Below are positions 1 to 9,609 of a stretch of DNA of 64,000 bases, one piece after another (within the stretch, counting starts at the first letter, position 1; the number at the start of each line of letters is the position of its first letter). The DNA is taken from positions 877,001 through 941,000 of the forward strand of contig NZ_AP024523.1 in NCBI RefSeq assembly GCF_024346585.1, read 5' to 3'. The stretch comes from Streptococcus toyakuensis (GTDB lineage Bacteria > Bacillota > Bacilli > Lactobacillales > Streptococcaceae). The position numbers and the translations under genes are program-made. The notes beneath the pieces are model-generated. The model was not told the DNA's origin. It worked only from the letters and a program-made list of their open reading frames with translations, and made no database searches.

Positions 1-371
1 AAAAGGCAAATGCTTGGTATTTCTACAAGGAAGATGGTTCACGAGCTGTTGGTTGGATTAAAAACAAGGATAAATGGTACTTCTTGAAAGAAAATGGTCA
101 ATTGCTTGTGAACGGTAAGACACCAGAAGGCTATACTGTTGATTCAAGTGGTGCCTGGTTAGTGGATGTTCCGGTCGAGAAATCTGTTACAACTAAAGTC
201 ACAAGTCATTCAGAAATAAAAGAATCCAAAGAAGTAGTGAAAAAAGATCTTGAAAGTAAAGAAATTAGACAGAATGAAGGTGTTACAAGCGCTTCAACTA
301 GTCAAGATTTGACTTCTTCAACTTCACAAAGCTCTGAGACGAGTACAAATAAATCGGAATCAGAACAGTAG
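1..371 (+). CDS. pce: Choline-binding surface protein, C-terminal fragment (Pce/CbpE-like)
   Basis: This is the 3' end of a gene that begins before the window; the frame is open from base 3. The first ~30 codons are choline-binding repeats of the W-Y-F-Y/W-Y-F-L type, which hold choline residues of teichoic acids and keep the protein on the cell wall. A G-Y-x-V-D-x-x-G-A-W-L closing motif follows, then a tail of about 65 residues rich in Ser, Thr, Glu and Lys with no anchor. From memory, the tail and the position just before proB match the pneumococcal phosphorylcholine esterase Pce/CbpE, whose metallo-hydrolase domain would lie upstream. The catalytic part cannot be checked here, so the name rests on the tail and synteny. 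Confidence 0.8.
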   Translation, partial: KANAWYFYKEDGSRAVGWIKNKDKWYFLKENGQLLVNGKTPEGYTVDSSGAWLVDVPVEKSVTTKVTSHSEIKESKEVVKKDLESKEIRQNEGVTSASTSQDLTSSTSQSSETSTNKSESEQ

Positions 372-372
372 T

Positions 373-403
373 AAAAAAGAAGGTTTTAGGGCCTTCTTTT
401 TCC
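373..403 (+). terminator. Rho-independent terminator after the choline-binding protein gene
   Basis: An AAGAAGG arm pairs with CCTTCTT across a short loop, followed by a T-rich tract. It starts directly after the stop codon at 369-371. Confidence 0.75.
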
Positions 404-433
404 TATCAACTCTTTTCTATTTTATGCTATTCA

Positions 434-442
434 TGTTATAAT
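434..442 (+). promoter_or_regulatory. Extended -10 promoter for proBAC
   Basis: The sequence TGTTATAAT is a consensus extended -10 element (TG-N-TATAAT). No good -35 hexamer lies at the usual spacing, which fits the extended type. Transcription would start near 449, giving a leader of about 23 bases before proB. Confidence 0.6.
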
Positions 443-471
443 GGATAAATATGAAGAATCGGAGTGAGACT

Positions 472-1581
472 ATGAAATACAAACGGATCGTCTTTAAGGT
501 GGGGACTTCTTCTCTGACAAATGAGGATGGAAGTTTATCACGTAGTAAGGTAAAGGCTATTACCCAGCAGTTGGCTATGTTGCACGAGGCGGGTCATGAG
601 TTGATTTTGGTGTCGTCGGGAGCCATTGCTGCCGGTTTTGGAGCCTTAGGATTTAAAAAGCGTCCGACTAAGATTGCTGATAAACAGGCTTCAGCAGCGG
701 TAGGGCAAGGGCTTTTGTTGGAAGAATACACGACCAATCTTCTCTTGCGCCAAATCGTTTCTGCACAAATTTTGCTGACCCAGGATGACTTTGTGGATAA
801 GCGCCGTTATAAAAATGCCCATCAGGCTTTGTCGGTTCTACTTAGCCGTGGAGCGATTCCTATCATAAACGAGAATGACAGTGTCGTCATTGATGAGCTC
901 AAGGTCGGGGACAATGACACTCTAAGTGCCCAGGTAGCGGCCATGGTCCAAGCAGACCTTTTGGTCCTCTTGACAGATGTAGACGGTCTCTATACAGGAA
1001 ATCCTAATTCAGATCCAACAGCCAAACGCTTGGAGAGAATTGAGACCATCAATCGTGAGATTATTGATATGGCCGGTGGAGCAGGTTCTTCAAACGGAAC
1101 TGGGGGCATGTTAACCAAAATCAAAGCTGCAACTATCGCGACAGAATCAGGAGTTCCTGTTTATATCTGCTCATCCTTGAAGTCAGATGCCATGATTGAG
1201 GCAGCTGAGGAGACCAAGGATGGTTCCTACTTTGTTGCTCAAGAGAAGGGACTTCGTACCCAGAAACAATGGCTGGCCTTTTATGCTCAGAGTCAAGGTT
1301 CTATTTGGGTCGATAGAGGGGCTGCAGAAGCTCTCTCCCAACATGGAAAGAGTCTTCTTTTATCTGGTATTGTTGACGCAGAAGGAGCCTTTTCTTACGG
1401 TGATATCGTGACAGTATTTGACAAGGAAAGTGGAAAATCACTTGGAAAAGGACGCGTGCAATTTGGAGCATCTGCTTTGGAGGATATGTTGCGTTCTCAA
1501 AAAGCCAAGGGTATCTTGATTCACCGTGATGACTGGATTTCCATTACTCCTGAAATCCAACTACTCTTTACAGAATTTTAG
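472..1581 (+). CDS. proB: Glutamate 5-kinase
   Basis: Catalyses the first step of proline synthesis in the cytoplasm, phosphorylating glutamate with ATP to gamma-glutamyl phosphate. The 369-residue protein has the amino-acid kinase fold, with KVGTSSL near residues 9-15, the ENDSV and VGDNDTLSA substrate and nucleotide segments, and a C-terminal PUA domain from about residue 275. The frame is open from 451, but GGAG at 461-464 sits 7 bases before the ATG at 472, which also gives the usual protein start ([11 protein letters not shown]). ProA follows after 9 bases and proC after 3 more, so the three form one operon. Feedback inhibition by proline is typical of the family; no attenuator is visible. 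Confidence 0.96.
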   Translation: MKYKRIVFKVGTSSLTNEDGSLSRSKVKAITQQLAMLHEAGHELILVSSGAIAAGFGALGFKKRPTKIADKQASAAVGQGLLLEEYTTNLLLRQIVSAQILLTQDDFVDKRRYKNAHQALSVLLSRGAIPIINENDSVVIDELKVGDNDTLSAQVAAMVQADLLVLLTDVDGLYTGNPNSDPTAKRLERIETINREIIDMAGGAGSSNGTGGMLTKIKAATIATESGVPVYICSSLKSDAMIEAAEETKDGSYFVAQEKGLRTQKQWLAFYAQSQGSIWVDRGAAEALSQHGKSLLLSGIVDAEGAFSYGDIVTVFDKESGKSLGKGRVQFGASALEDMLRSQKAKGILIHRDDWISITPEIQLLFTEF

Positions 1582-1590
1582 AGGTAAACT

Positions 1591-2853
1591 ATGGTAAGTA
1601 CACAAGAACAATTTGAACAGGTACAGGCTGTTAAAAAATCAATCAACACAGCTAGTGAAGAGGTGAAAAACCAAGCCTTGCTAGCCATGGTTGATCACTT
1701 AGTGGCTGCTACAGAGGAAATTTTAGCAGCCAATGCCCTTGATATGGAAGCTGCTAAGGGTAAAATCTCAGATGTGATGCTGGATCGTCTTTATTTGGAT
1801 GCAAGTCGTATAGAAACGATGGCAAGAGGGATTCGTGAAGTGGTTGCTTTACCAGATCCAATAGGTGAAGTCTTAGAAACCAATCAGCTTGAAAATGGCT
1901 TGGTTATCACCAAGAAACGGGTGGCTATGGGGGTTATTGGTATTATCTATGAAAGTCGTCCAAATGTGACGTCTGACGCGGCTGCTCTGGCTCTCAAGAG
2001 TGGAAATGCAGTTGTTCTTCGTAGTGGGAAGGATGCCTATCAAACAGCTCATGCTATTGTCACAGCCTTGAAAAAGGGCTTGGAGACGACTACTATTCAT
2101 CCAGATGTGATTCAACTGGTGGAAGATACTAGCCGAGAAAGCAGCTATGCTATGATGAAGGCAAAGGGCTATCTAGATCTTCTCATTCCTCGTGGGGGAG
2201 CTGGTTTGATCAATGCAGTGGTTGAGAATGCTATCGTACCTGTTATCGAGACCGGGACTGGGATTGTCCATATCTATGTGGACAAGGATACAGACAAAGA
2301 TAAGGCTCTGTCTATCATCAACAATGCCAAAACTAGTCGTCCTTCTGTCTGCAATGCCATGGAGGTTTTACTTGTTCATGAAGACAAGGCAGCAAGCTTC
2401 CTTCCTCGCTTGGAGCAAGTTCTAGTTGCAGAGCGTAAAGAAGCTGGGTTGGGACCAATTGAATTTCGACTTGATAGCAAAGCAAGCCAGTTTGTTTCAG
2501 GTCACGCAGCTGAAGCACAAGACTTTGACACCGAGTTTTTAGACTATGTATTAGCTGTTAAGGTTGTGAGCAGTTTAGAAGAAGCTGTTGCCCATATTGA
2601 GGCTCACAGTACCCATCATTCGGATGCAATTGTAACTGAAAATGCTGAAGCTGCAGCTTACTTTACAGATCAAGTGGACTCTGCAGCTGTCTATGTCAAT
2701 GCCTCAACTCGTTTCACAGATGGAGGCCAATTTGGTCTTGGATGTGAAATGGGGATTTCAACTCAGAAACTGCACGCGCGTGGTCCAATGGGATTAAAAG
2801 AGTTGACTAGCTACAAGTATGTGGTTATGGGTGATGGTCAGATAAGGGAGTAA
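1591..2853 (+). CDS. proA: Gamma-glutamyl phosphate reductase (glutamate-5-semialdehyde dehydrogenase)
   Basis: Reduces gamma-glutamyl phosphate with NADPH to glutamate-5-semialdehyde, which cyclises to pyrroline-5-carboxylate. The 420-residue protein belongs to the aldehyde dehydrogenase superfamily; the catalytic cysteine is visible in SVCNAME (Cys254), and the IYESRPNVT segment near residue 117 is characteristic of ProA. The start has a short purine-rich site (GAGG) just ahead. It lies between proB and proC in the order expected for a proline operon, and ProB and ProA commonly work as a complex that channels the unstable acyl phosphate. Length is normal and there are no defects. Confidence 0.97.
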   Translation: MVSTQEQFEQVQAVKKSINTASEEVKNQALLAMVDHLVAATEEILAANALDMEAAKGKISDVMLDRLYLDASRIETMARGIREVVALPDPIGEVLETNQLENGLVITKKRVAMGVIGIIYESRPNVTSDAAALALKSGNAVVLRSGKDAYQTAHAIVTALKKGLETTTIHPDVIQLVEDTSRESSYAMMKAKGYLDLLIPRGGAGLINAVVENAIVPVIETGTGIVHIYVDKDTDKDKALSIINNAKTSRPSVCNAMEVLLVHEDKAASFLPRLEQVLVAERKEAGLGPIEFRLDSKASQFVSGHAAEAQDFDTEFLDYVLAVKVVSSLEEAVAHIEAHSTHHSDAIVTENAEAAAYFTDQVDSAAVYVNASTRFTDGGQFGLGCEMGISTQKLHARGPMGLKELTSYKYVVMGDGQIRE

Positions 2854-2856
2854 GAG

Positions 2857-3654
2857 ATGAAAATTGGATTTATCGGTTTGGGGAATATGGGAGCTAGCTT
2901 GGCTAAGGCTGTTTTGCAGGCCAAGACGGGCGATGACATTCTTCTTGCCAATCGTAGCCAAGCCAAGGTGGATGCTTTCATTGCAGACTTTGGTGGTCAG
3001 GCTTCCAGCAATGAAAAAATATTCGCAGAAGCAGATGTGATTTTTCTAGGAGTGAAGCCTGCTCAGTTTTCTGAACTGCTTTCTCAATATCAGACCATCC
3101 TTGAAAAACGAGAAAGTCTTCTTTTGATTTCGATGGCAGCTGGATTAACTTTAGAAAAACTAGCAAGTCTTATACCAAGTCACCACAGAATTATTCGTAT
3201 GATGCCAAATACCCCTGCTTCTATCGGACAAGGAGTGATTAGTTATGCCTTGTCTTCTAATTGCAGGACTGAGGACAGTGAGCTCTTTTGTCAGCTGTTA
3301 ACCAAGGCTGGCCTCTTGGTTGAACTGGGAGAAGGCTTAATCGACGCGGCGACAGGTCTTGCAGGCTGTGGGCCGGCCTTTGTCTATCTTTTTATTGAGG
3401 CTTTGGCGGATGCGGGGGTTCAGACGGGATTACCACGAGAAACAGCATTGAAAATGGCAGCCCAAACTGTGGTAGGAGCTGGACAATTGGTCTTAGAAAG
3501 CCAAGAGCATCCTGGGGTCTTAAAAGACCAAGTTTGCAGCCCAGGCGGTTCGACTATCGCTGGTGTAGCAAGCCTAGAAGCGCATGCTTTTCGAGGAACG
3601 GTCATGGAGGCAGTCACTAAAGCCTACAAACGAACTAAAAAACTTGGTAAATAA
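2857..3654 (+). CDS. proC: Pyrroline-5-carboxylate reductase
   Basis: Last step of proline synthesis: NAD(P)H-dependent reduction of pyrroline-5-carboxylate to proline. The 265-residue protein opens with a Rossmann motif GLGNMG at residues 7-12 and contains the family segments MPNTPASIGQG and the C-terminal SPGGSTIAG. GGGAG at the end of proA provides the ribosome site, and only 3 bases separate the two genes, so translation is probably coupled. The proline operon ends here; a BOX repeat follows. Confidence 0.97.
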   Translation: MKIGFIGLGNMGASLAKAVLQAKTGDDILLANRSQAKVDAFIADFGGQASSNEKIFAEADVIFLGVKPAQFSELLSQYQTILEKRESLLLISMAAGLTLEKLASLIPSHHRIIRMMPNTPASIGQGVISYALSSNCRTEDSELFCQLLTKAGLLVELGEGLIDAATGLAGCGPAFVYLFIEALADAGVQTGLPRETALKMAAQTVVGAGQLVLESQEHPGVLKDQVCSPGGSTIAGVASLEAHAFRGTVMEAVTKAYKRTKKLGK

Positions 3655-3688
3655 GAGGTGGATTTGTCTGCCTCTTTTATGGTGGTTG

Positions 3689-3802
3689 ATACTCTTTGAA
3701 AATCTCTTCAAACTGCGTCAGCTTCCATCTGCAACCTCAAAACAGTGTTTTTAGCAACCTGCGGCTAGCTTCCTAGTTTGCTCTTTGATTTTCATTGAGT
3801 AT
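3689..3802 (+). repeat. BOX repeat element, shortened form
   Basis: The left end (ATACTCTTTGAAAATCTCTT) matches boxA, the middle (CAACCTCAAAACAGTG) matches boxB, and the right end (AACCTGCGGCTAGCTTCCTA through CATTGAGTAT) matches boxC of the pneumococcal BOX family. The core of boxA that carries the rep-PCR primer site is missing, so this copy is a boxA-deleted derivative. It fills most of the gap between proC and tmk. BOX elements are non-autonomous, can fold into large stems and may change expression of neighbours. Confidence 0.88.
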
Positions 3803-3821
3803 GAAATGAGAAGCAAAAAGA

Positions 3822-3852
3822 TTGTCACAAACCCCTATTTTTTTGATAGAAT
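3822..3852 (+). promoter_or_regulatory. Probable promoter for the tmk operon
   Basis: TTGTCA at 3822-3827 and TAGAAT at 3847-3852 are a plausible -35/-10 pair, but the 19-base spacer is long. Start of tmk is 30 bases further on. Confidence 0.4.
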
Positions 3853-3881
3853 AGAAGTAGTAAAAAAGAAATGAGTTAGAC

Positions 3882-4520
3882 ATGTCAAAAGGATTTTTAG
3901 TCTCTCTTGAGGGACCAGAGGGAGCAGGCAAGACCAGTGTTTTAGAGGCTCTGCTCCCAATTTTCGAGGAAAAAGGAGTAGAGGTGCTGACGACCCGTGA
4001 ACCTGGCGGAGTCTTGATTGGGGAGAAGATTCGGGAAGTGATTCTGGATCCAAGTCATACTCAGATGGATGCGAAGACAGAGTTGCTTCTTTATATTGCT
4101 AGTCGCAGACAGCACTTGGTGGAAAAAGTTCTTCCAGCACTTGAAGCTGGCAAGTTGGTCATTATGGACCGCTTCATCGATAGTTCCGTTGCATATCAGG
4201 GATTTGGTCGTGGCTTGGATATTGACGCCATTGATTGGCTCAATCACTTTGCGACAGATGGACTCAAACCTGATTTGACACTCTATTTTGACATCGAGGT
4301 CGAAGAAGGACTGGCTCGTATTGCTGCTAATAGTGACCGCGAGGTTAATCGTTTGGATTTGGAAGGGTTGGACTTGCATAAAAAAGTTCGTAAAGGTTAT
4401 CTTTCTCTCTTGGAAAAAGAAGGAAATCGTATTGTCAAGATTGATGCTAGTCTTCCATTGGAGCAGGTTGTGGAAACTACCAAGGCTGTCTTGTTTGACA
4501 GAATGGGCTTGGCCAAATGA
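3882..4520 (+). CDS. tmk: Thymidylate kinase
   Basis: Phosphorylates dTMP to dTDP with ATP, an essential step of dTTP supply. The 212-residue protein has the P-loop GPEGAGKT at residues 11-18, the DRFIDSS motif (the DR(Y/F/H) signature) near residue 94, and a C-terminal lid region. GAAATGAG just ahead acts as the ribosome site. It overlaps holB by 4 bases (ATGA), so the two are translationally coupled; tmk-holB-yabA-rsmI is a common streptococcal order combining dNTP supply and replication control. Confidence 0.96.
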   Translation: MSKGFLVSLEGPEGAGKTSVLEALLPIFEEKGVEVLTTREPGGVLIGEKIREVILDPSHTQMDAKTELLLYIASRRQHLVEKVLPALEAGKLVIMDRFIDSSVAYQGFGRGLDIDAIDWLNHFATDGLKPDLTLYFDIEVEEGLARIAANSDREVNRLDLEGLDLHKKVRKGYLSLLEKEGNRIVKIDASLPLEQVVETTKAVLFDRMGLAK

Positions 4521-5407
4521 AACAAGATCAACTAAAGGCTTGGCAACCAGCCCAGTTTGACCGCTTTGTCCGTATTCTAGAACAAAACCAGCTCAATCAC
4601 GCCTATCTCTTTTCAGGTTTCTTTGGAAGCTTGGAAATGGCGCAATTTTTGGCTAAGAGCCTCTTTTGTACGGATAAAGTAGGCGTTTTACCATGTGAAA
4701 ACTGCCGAAATTGTAAGCTGATTGAACAGGGAGAATTTCCTGATGTCACCTTGATTAAGCCAGTTAATCAGGTCATCAAGACAGAACGGATTCGAGAATT
4801 GGTGGGGCAGTTTTCTCAAGCAGGGATTGAAAGCCAACAACAGGTCTTTATTATCGAGCAAGCTGAGAAAATGCATCCTAACGCAGCCAATTCTCTGCTC
4901 AAGGTCATCGAAGAACCCCAGAGTGAGGTTTACATTTTCTTCTTGACCAGCGATGAGGAAAAGATCTTACCTACAATCCGAAGTCGGACGCAAATTTTTC
5001 ACTTTAAAAAGCAGGAAGAGAAGCTCATCTTACTCTTAGAACAAATGGGGTTGGTTAAGAAAAAAGCGACTCTCCTAGCCCAGTTTAGTCAATCGCGAGC
5101 TGAAGCGGAAAAGTTGGCTAATCAGGCAAGTTTTTGGACCTTAGTCGATGAAAGTGAACGCCTGCTGATTTGGTTAGTGGCTAAGAAAAAAGAAAGTTAT
5201 TTGCAGGTTGCTAAATTAGCGAACTTGGCAGATGACAAGGAAAAACAAGATCAGGTTTTACGGATTCTTGAAGTTCTATGTGGACAAGATATCCTACAAG
5301 CAAGAGTTAGAGTGATTCTACAAGATTTGCTAGAAGCTAGAAAAATGTGGCAAGCTAATGTCAGCTTTCAAAATGCCATGGAATATTTGATCTTGAAAGA
5401 AATATAA
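4517..5407 (+). CDS. holB: DNA polymerase III subunit delta'
   Basis: Clamp-loader subunit that, with DnaX and delta, opens and loads the sliding clamp at the replication fork. The 296-residue protein has the N-terminal delta'/AAA+ fold ([15 protein letters not shown]), a zinc-binding cysteine cluster (C-x2-C-x2-C in CENCRNC, with an earlier Cys), and the [11 protein letters not shown] sensor segment with an SRT near residue 156. The Walker A motif is degenerate, as is normal for delta', which does not need to hydrolyse ATP. It overlaps tmk by 4 bases and is followed by the replication regulator yabA. Confidence 0.93.
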   Translation: MKQDQLKAWQPAQFDRFVRILEQNQLNHAYLFSGFFGSLEMAQFLAKSLFCTDKVGVLPCENCRNCKLIEQGEFPDVTLIKPVNQVIKTERIRELVGQFSQAGIESQQQVFIIEQAEKMHPNAANSLLKVIEEPQSEVYIFFLTSDEEKILPTIRSRTQIFHFKKQEEKLILLLEQMGLVKKKATLLAQFSQSRAEAEKLANQASFWTLVDESERLLIWLVAKKKESYLQVAKLANLADDKEKQDQVLRILEVLCGQDILQARVRVILQDLLEARKMWQANVSFQNAMEYLILKEI

Positions 5408-5446
5408 ACTCAAAAATGAATGATAAAGAAAGGAAAGGGCTGTTTT

Positions 5447-5764
5447 ATGGACAAAAAAGAATTATTTGACGCGCTAGATGATTTTTCCCAACAGTTATTG
5501 GTAACCTTGGCCGATGTGGAAGCCATCAAGAAAAATCTCAAGAGCCTAGTAGAAGAAAATACAGCTCTTCGCTTGGAAAATAGTAAGTTGCGCGAACGCT
5601 TGGGTGAGGTGGAAGCAGACGCTCCCGTCAAGGCTAAACATGTTCGCGAAAGTGTCCGTCGCATTTACCGTGATGGATTTCACGTATGTAATGATTTTTA
5701 TGGACAACGTCGAGAGCAGGACGAGGAATGTATGTTCTGTGATGAGTTGTTATACAGGGAGTAG
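5447..5764 (+). CDS. yabA: Replication initiation control protein YabA
   Basis: YabA bridges DnaA and the clamp DnaN and holds back over-initiation of replication. The 105-residue protein has an N-terminal leucine-rich coiled coil (about residues 1-60) that tetramerises, and a C-terminal zinc site seen as H-V-C then C-M-F-C. The frame is open from 5420, but AAGGAAAGGG at about 5430-5439 fits the ATG at 5447, which gives the usual [10 protein letters not shown] start. It lies 39 bases after holB and only 2 bases before rsmI, within the tmk operon. Confidence 0.93.
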
Positions 5765-5766
5765 GC

Positions 5767-6645
5767 ATGCAAATTCAAAAAAGTTTTAAGGGGCAGTCTC
5801 CCTACGGCAAGCTGTACCTAGTGGCAACGCCGATTGGCAATCTAGATGATATGACCTTTCGAGCTATTCAGACCTTGAAAGAGGTGGCCTGGATTGCTGC
5901 TGAGGACACGCGTAATACAGGACTTCTGCTCAAGCATTTTGACATTTCTACAAAGCAGATCAGTTTTCATGAGCACAATGCCAAGGAAAAGATTCCTGAT
6001 TTGATTAGTTTCCTGAAAGCAGGGCAAAGTATTGCTCAAATATCGGATGCAGGTTTGCCAAGCATCTCAGACCCTGGTCATGATTTGGTTAAGGCAGCTA
6101 TTGAGGAAGATATTGCTGTTGTCACAGTTCCAGGTGCCTCTGCAGGAATTTCTGCCTTGATCGCTAGTGGTTTAGCGCCACAGCCACATATCTTTTACGG
6201 CTTTTTACCGAGAAAATCAGGTCAGCAAAAGCAATTTTTCGACTCGAAAAAAGACTATCCTGAAACTCAAATTTTCTATGAATCTCCCCATCGTGTGTCA
6301 GATACGTTAGAAAATATGCTAGAAGTCTACGGTGACCGCTCGGTCGTCTTGGTCAGGGAATTGACCAAAATCTATGAAGAATACCAAAGAGGTACCATTT
6401 CTGAATTGCTGGAAAGCATCGCTGAAACGCCACTTAAGGGAGAATGCCTTCTCATTGTTGAAGGTGCCAGTCAGGATGTGGAGGAAAAAGACGAGGAAGA
6501 CTTGTTCTTAGAAATCCAAGCCCGCATCCAACATGGTATGAAGAAAAATCAAGCTATCAAGGAAGTCGCTAAGATTTACCAGTGGAATAAAAGTCAACTC
6601 TACGCTGCCTATCACGACTGGGAAGAAAACCAAGAAAATGACTAA
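5767..6645 (+). CDS. rsmI: 16S rRNA (cytidine-1402-2'-O)-methyltransferase
   Basis: Transfers a methyl group from SAM to the 2'-O of C1402 in the decoding site of 16S rRNA. The 292-residue protein shows the tetrapyrrole-methylase-type fold: LYLVATPIGNLDD near the start, AEDTRNT, ISDAGLPSISDPG and VPGASAGISALIASG. Length is normal for RsmI. The start ATG is 2 bases after the yabA stop, with the ribosome site inside the end of yabA. It ends the tmk-holB-yabA-rsmI run; a strong terminator follows. Confidence 0.96.
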   Translation: MQIQKSFKGQSPYGKLYLVATPIGNLDDMTFRAIQTLKEVAWIAAEDTRNTGLLLKHFDISTKQISFHEHNAKEKIPDLISFLKAGQSIAQISDAGLPSISDPGHDLVKAAIEEDIAVVTVPGASAGISALIASGLAPQPHIFYGFLPRKSGQQKQFFDSKKDYPETQIFYESPHRVSDTLENMLEVYGDRSVVLVRELTKIYEEYQRGTISELLESIAETPLKGECLLIVEGASQDVEEKDEEDLFLEIQARIQHGMKKNQAIKEVAKIYQWNKSQLYAAYHDWEENQEND

Positions 6646-6646
6646 A

Positions 6647-6675
6647 CAGGGAAGTTTGCCTTCTTCCCTTTTTTT
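6647..6675 (+). terminator. Terminator after rsmI
   Basis: GGGAAG pairs with CTTCCC across an 8-base loop, followed by a run of seven T residues. Confidence 0.85.
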
Positions 6676-6683
6676 GTTATACT
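6675..6683 (+). promoter_or_regulatory. Extended -10 promoter for trmFO
   Basis: TGTTATACT (TG-N-TATACT) begins inside the T-run of the rsmI terminator. Transcription would start near 6690, leaving a structured leader of about 140 bases before trmFO. Confidence 0.55.
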
Positions 6684-6710
6684 AGTAGAAGAAAAAATAG
6701 AAAGATTTGT

Positions 6711-6812
6711 GGGAGTGAAAAAGTCCGGGGACTTTTTCAGCCTGATCCAAGAAATTCGAAAACTCTTAAGTTTGATTGGCTTTTTCAATGTGAACCTTGT
6801 CTTCACACTCCC
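6711..6812 (+). promoter_or_regulatory. Structured 5' leader of trmFO, function unknown
   Basis: GGGAGTG at 6711-6717 can pair with CACTCCC at 6806-6812, closing a domain of about 100 bases. Inside it AAAAGTCC pairs with GGACTTTT at 6719-6736. The closing helix ends 2 bases before the AGAGG ribosome site of trmFO, so folding could affect translation. I do not recognise the element; it may be a regulatory RNA structure or a dispersed intergenic repeat. Confidence 0.4.
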
Positions 6813-6829
6813 AAAGAGGTATTAGTGTC

Positions 6830-8164
6830 GTGTCTCAATCTTATATCAATGTTATCGGAGCAGGTTTGGCAGGGTCTGAAGCTGCTTACCAAATCGCAGA
6901 ACGTGGTATTCCAGTTAAACTCTATGAAATGCGTGGTGTCAAGTCAACACCTCAGCACAAAACAGACAATTTTGCAGAGTTAGTTTGTTCCAATTCTCTT
7001 CGTGGAGATGCTCTGACAAATGCTGTTGGGCTTCTCAAGGAAGAAATGCGTCGCTTGGGTTCTGTTATCTTGGAATCTGCTGAAGCTACACGTGTTCCTG
7101 CAGGTGGAGCCCTTGCGGTGGACCGCGATGGTTTCTCTCAAATGGTGACCGAAAAAGTGGCCAATCATCCCTTGATTGAAGTGGTTCGTGATGAAATTAC
7201 AGAATTGCCGACGGATGTTATTACGGTTGTCGCTACTGGTCCTTTGACCAGCGATGCCCTAGCTGAAAAAATTCATGACCTTAATGACGGCGATGGCTTC
7301 TATTTCTATGACGCGGCAGCACCGATTATCGATGTCAACACCATCGATATGAGCAAGGTTTATCTCAAGTCTCGTTATGACAAGGGAGAGGCGGCCTATC
7401 TCAATGCGCCCATGACCAAGCAAGAATTTATGGATTTTCATGAAGCCTTGGTCAATGCTGAAGAAGCACCGCTGAATTCTTTTGAAAAAGAAAAGTACTT
7501 TGAAGGATGTATGCCAATCGAAGTCATGGCCAAGCGTGGCATTAAAACCATGCTTTATGGTCCCATGAAACCAGTTGGTCTGGAGTATCCAGATGACTAC
7601 ACAGGCCCTCGTGATGGAGATTTCAAAACTCCATATGCGGTTGTCCAGCTCCGTCAGGATAATGCGGCTGGTAGTCTCTATAATATCGTTGGATTCCAGA
7701 CCCACCTCAAATGGGGAGAACAAAAGCGTGTCTTCCAAATGATTCCAGGTCTTGAAAATGCGGAGTTTGTTCGCTATGGGGTCATGCATCGCAATTCTTA
7801 TATGGATTCACCGAACTTGCTAGAACAAACCTATCGTTCTAAGAAACAACCAAACCTTTTCTTTGCTGGTCAAATGACGGGTGTGGAAGGCTATGTTGAG
7901 TCAGCAGCTTCAGGCTTGGTTGCAGGTATTAACGCAGCTCGTCTCTTTAAGGGTGAAAGTGAAGCTATCTTCCCAGAGACCACAGCGATTGGAAGTCTAG
8001 CTCATTACATCACTCATGCGGACAGCAAACATTTCCAACCAATGAATGTCAATTTTGGGATTATCAAGGAATTGGAAGGCGAGCGTATCCGTGATAAAAA
8101 AGCTCGTTATGAAAAAATTGCAGAGCGTGCTCTTACCGACTTAGAGGAATTTTTAACGGTTTAA
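6830..8164 (+). CDS. trmFO: Methylenetetrahydrofolate-tRNA-(uracil-54-C5)-methyltransferase TrmFO
   Basis: Makes ribothymidine (m5U54) in the T-loop of tRNA using methylenetetrahydrofolate and FAD, the route found in most Firmicutes. The 444-residue protein opens with the FAD dinucleotide motif [10 protein letters not shown] and contains [13 protein letters not shown], the GCMPIEVMA segment with a catalytic cysteine, and the C-terminal [19 protein letters not shown] motif. The longest frame starts at 6797, but AGAGG at 6815-6819 fits a GTG start at 6830, giving [15 protein letters not shown] and the usual length. It has its own promoter and leader. Confidence 0.94.
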   Translation: MSQSYINVIGAGLAGSEAAYQIAERGIPVKLYEMRGVKSTPQHKTDNFAELVCSNSLRGDALTNAVGLLKEEMRRLGSVILESAEATRVPAGGALAVDRDGFSQMVTEKVANHPLIEVVRDEITELPTDVITVVATGPLTSDALAEKIHDLNDGDGFYFYDAAAPIIDVNTIDMSKVYLKSRYDKGEAAYLNAPMTKQEFMDFHEALVNAEEAPLNSFEKEKYFEGCMPIEVMAKRGIKTMLYGPMKPVGLEYPDDYTGPRDGDFKTPYAVVQLRQDNAAGSLYNIVGFQTHLKWGEQKRVFQMIPGLENAEFVRYGVMHRNSYMDSPNLLEQTYRSKKQPNLFFAGQMTGVEGYVESAASGLVAGINAARLFKGESEAIFPETTAIGSLAHYITHADSKHFQPMNVNFGIIKELEGERIRDKKARYEKIAERALTDLEEFLTV

Positions 8165-8211
8165 TTTTTTTGAAAGAATTGCTCATGATACTATAAAAAT
8201 CTTAGAAATTG

Positions 8212-8220
8212 TGATAAAAT
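8212..8220 (+). promoter_or_regulatory. Probable extended -10 promoter for pyrH-frr
   Basis: TGATAAAAT (TG-N-TAAAAT) lies 27 bases before the pyrH start; no convincing -35 hexamer is present. Confidence 0.45.
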
Positions 8221-8247
8221 AGGTAGGATAAAAAAAGGAGAGTAAAA

Positions 8248-8985
8248 ATGGCGAACCCCAAGTATAAACGTATTTTAATCAAGTTATCAGGTGAAGCCCT
8301 TGCCGGTGAACGTGGCGTAGGGATTGATATCCAGACAGTTCAAACAATCGCAAAAGAGATTCAAGAAGTTCATAGCTTAGGTATCGAAATTGCCCTTGTT
8401 ATTGGTGGAGGAAATCTCTGGCGTGGAGAACCTGCTGCAGAAGCAGGAATGGACCGCGTTCAGGCCGATTACACTGGAATGCTTGGGACCGTGATGAATG
8501 CTCTTGTGATGGCAGATTCATTGCAGCAAGTTGGTGTCGATACGCGTGTGCAAACTGCCATTGCCATGCAACAAGTGGCAGAGCCGTACGTACGTGGACG
8601 TGCCCTTCGTCATCTTGAAAAAGGCCGCATCGTTATCTTTGGTGCTGGGATTGGTTCACCTTACTTCTCAACAGATACAACAGCTGCCCTTCGTGCAGCT
8701 GAAATCGAAGCGGATGCCATCCTTATGGCTAAAAATGGGGTAGACGGTGTTTACAATGCCGATCCTAAGAAAGACAAAACTGCCGTTAAGTTTGAAGAAT
8801 TGACCCACCGTGACGTTATCAATAAAGGTCTTCGTATCATGGACTCAACTGCTTCAACCCTCTCTATGGACAACGACATTGACTTGGTTGTCTTCAATAT
8901 GAACCAACCAGGCAACATCAAACGTGTCGTATTTGGTGAAAATATTGGAACAACAGTTTCAAACAATATCGAAGAAAAGGAATAA
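8248..8985 (+). CDS. pyrH: Uridylate kinase (UMP kinase)
   Basis: Phosphorylates UMP to UDP with ATP, the entry to UTP and CTP. The 245-residue protein is the hexameric bacterial type of the amino-acid kinase fold: [12 protein letters not shown] near residue 12, IGGGNLWRG near residue 54, GTGN-like [19 protein letters not shown], and [22 protein letters not shown] precedes the start. It is followed by frr after 7 bases, the usual pyrH-frr pairing. Family members are typically activated by GTP and inhibited by UTP. Confidence 0.97.
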   Translation: MANPKYKRILIKLSGEALAGERGVGIDIQTVQTIAKEIQEVHSLGIEIALVIGGGNLWRGEPAAEAGMDRVQADYTGMLGTVMNALVMADSLQQVGVDTRVQTAIAMQQVAEPYVRGRALRHLEKGRIVIFGAGIGSPYFSTDTTAALRAAEIEADAILMAKNGVDGVYNADPKKDKTAVKFEELTHRDVINKGLRIMDSTASTLSMDNDIDLVVFNMNQPGNIKRVVFGENIGTTVSNNIEEKE

Positions 8986-8992
8986 GAAAATT

Positions 8993-9550
8993 ATGGCTAA
9001 TGCAATTGTAGAAAAAGCTAAAGAGAGAATGACCCAGTCTCACCAATCACTTGCTCGTGAATTTGGTGGTATCCGTGCCGGTCGTGCCAACGCAAGCTTG
9101 CTAGACCGTATCCACGTAGAATACTACGGAGTCGAAACTCCTCTTAACCAAATCGCTTCAATTACTATTCCAGAAGCGCGTGTCTTGTTGGTAACACCAT
9201 TTGACAAGTCTTCATTGAAAGACATCGAACGTGCCTTGAACGCTTCTGATCTTGGTATTACACCAGCTAATGACGGTTCTGTGATCCGCTTGGTTATCCC
9301 TGCTCTTACAGAAGAGACTCGTCGTGACCTTGCCAAAGAAGTGAAGAAGGTCGGTGAGAATGCTAAAGTGGCTGTCCGCAATATCCGTCGTGATGCTATG
9401 GACGAAGCTAAAAAGCAAGAAAAAGCAAAAGAAATCACTGAAGACGAATTGAAGACTCTTGAAAAAGATATTCAAAAAGTAACAGACGACGCTGTGAAAC
9501 ACATCGACGACATGACAGCCAATAAAGAAAAAGAAATCTTGGAAGTCTAA
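8993..9550 (+). CDS. frr: Ribosome recycling factor
   Basis: With EF-G and IF-3, splits the post-termination ribosome so that subunits can be reused. The 185-residue protein starts [13 protein letters not shown] and carries the family segments [14 protein letters not shown] and VRNIRRDA, mostly three long helices with a small hinge domain. The frame is open from 8924 inside pyrH, but AAGGAATAAG ahead of the ATG at 8993 and the standard length fix that start. A terminator follows immediately. Confidence 0.97.
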   Translation: MANAIVEKAKERMTQSHQSLAREFGGIRAGRANASLLDRIHVEYYGVETPLNQIASITIPEARVLLVTPFDKSSLKDIERALNASDLGITPANDGSVIRLVIPALTEETRRDLAKEVKKVGENAKVAVRNIRRDAMDEAKKQEKAKEITEDELKTLEKDIQKVTDDAVKHIDDMTANKEKEILEV

Positions 9551-9561
9551 AAATAAACAGA

Positions 9562-9592
9562 AAAACTCAGTTGGCATTGCTGGCTGAGTTTT
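9562..9592 (+). terminator. Terminator after frr
   Basis: AAAACTCAG pairs with CTGAGTTTT across a 13-base loop, with a short T tail. It sits 17 bases before the start of cvfB. Confidence 0.75.
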
Positions 9593-9609
9593 ATTCGAAA
9601 GAAGGAAAT

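Noticed and set aside
451..471. Upstream in-frame ATG for proB
   Set aside because: GGAG at 461-464 falls inside the extension and correctly serves the ATG at 472, which gives the standard protein.
1873..2115. Antisense frame opposite proA
   Set aside because: No ribosome site, no recognisable protein, and full overlap with a conserved enzyme gene.
6711..6812. Terminator or tRNA-like gene before trmFO
   Set aside because: No T-run follows the closing helix and no tRNA arms can be drawn; kept only as a structured leader of unknown role.
7259..7789. Long antisense frame opposite trmFO (176 codons)
   Set aside because: Composition reflects the codon use of the sense gene; no promoter, ribosome site or family signature.
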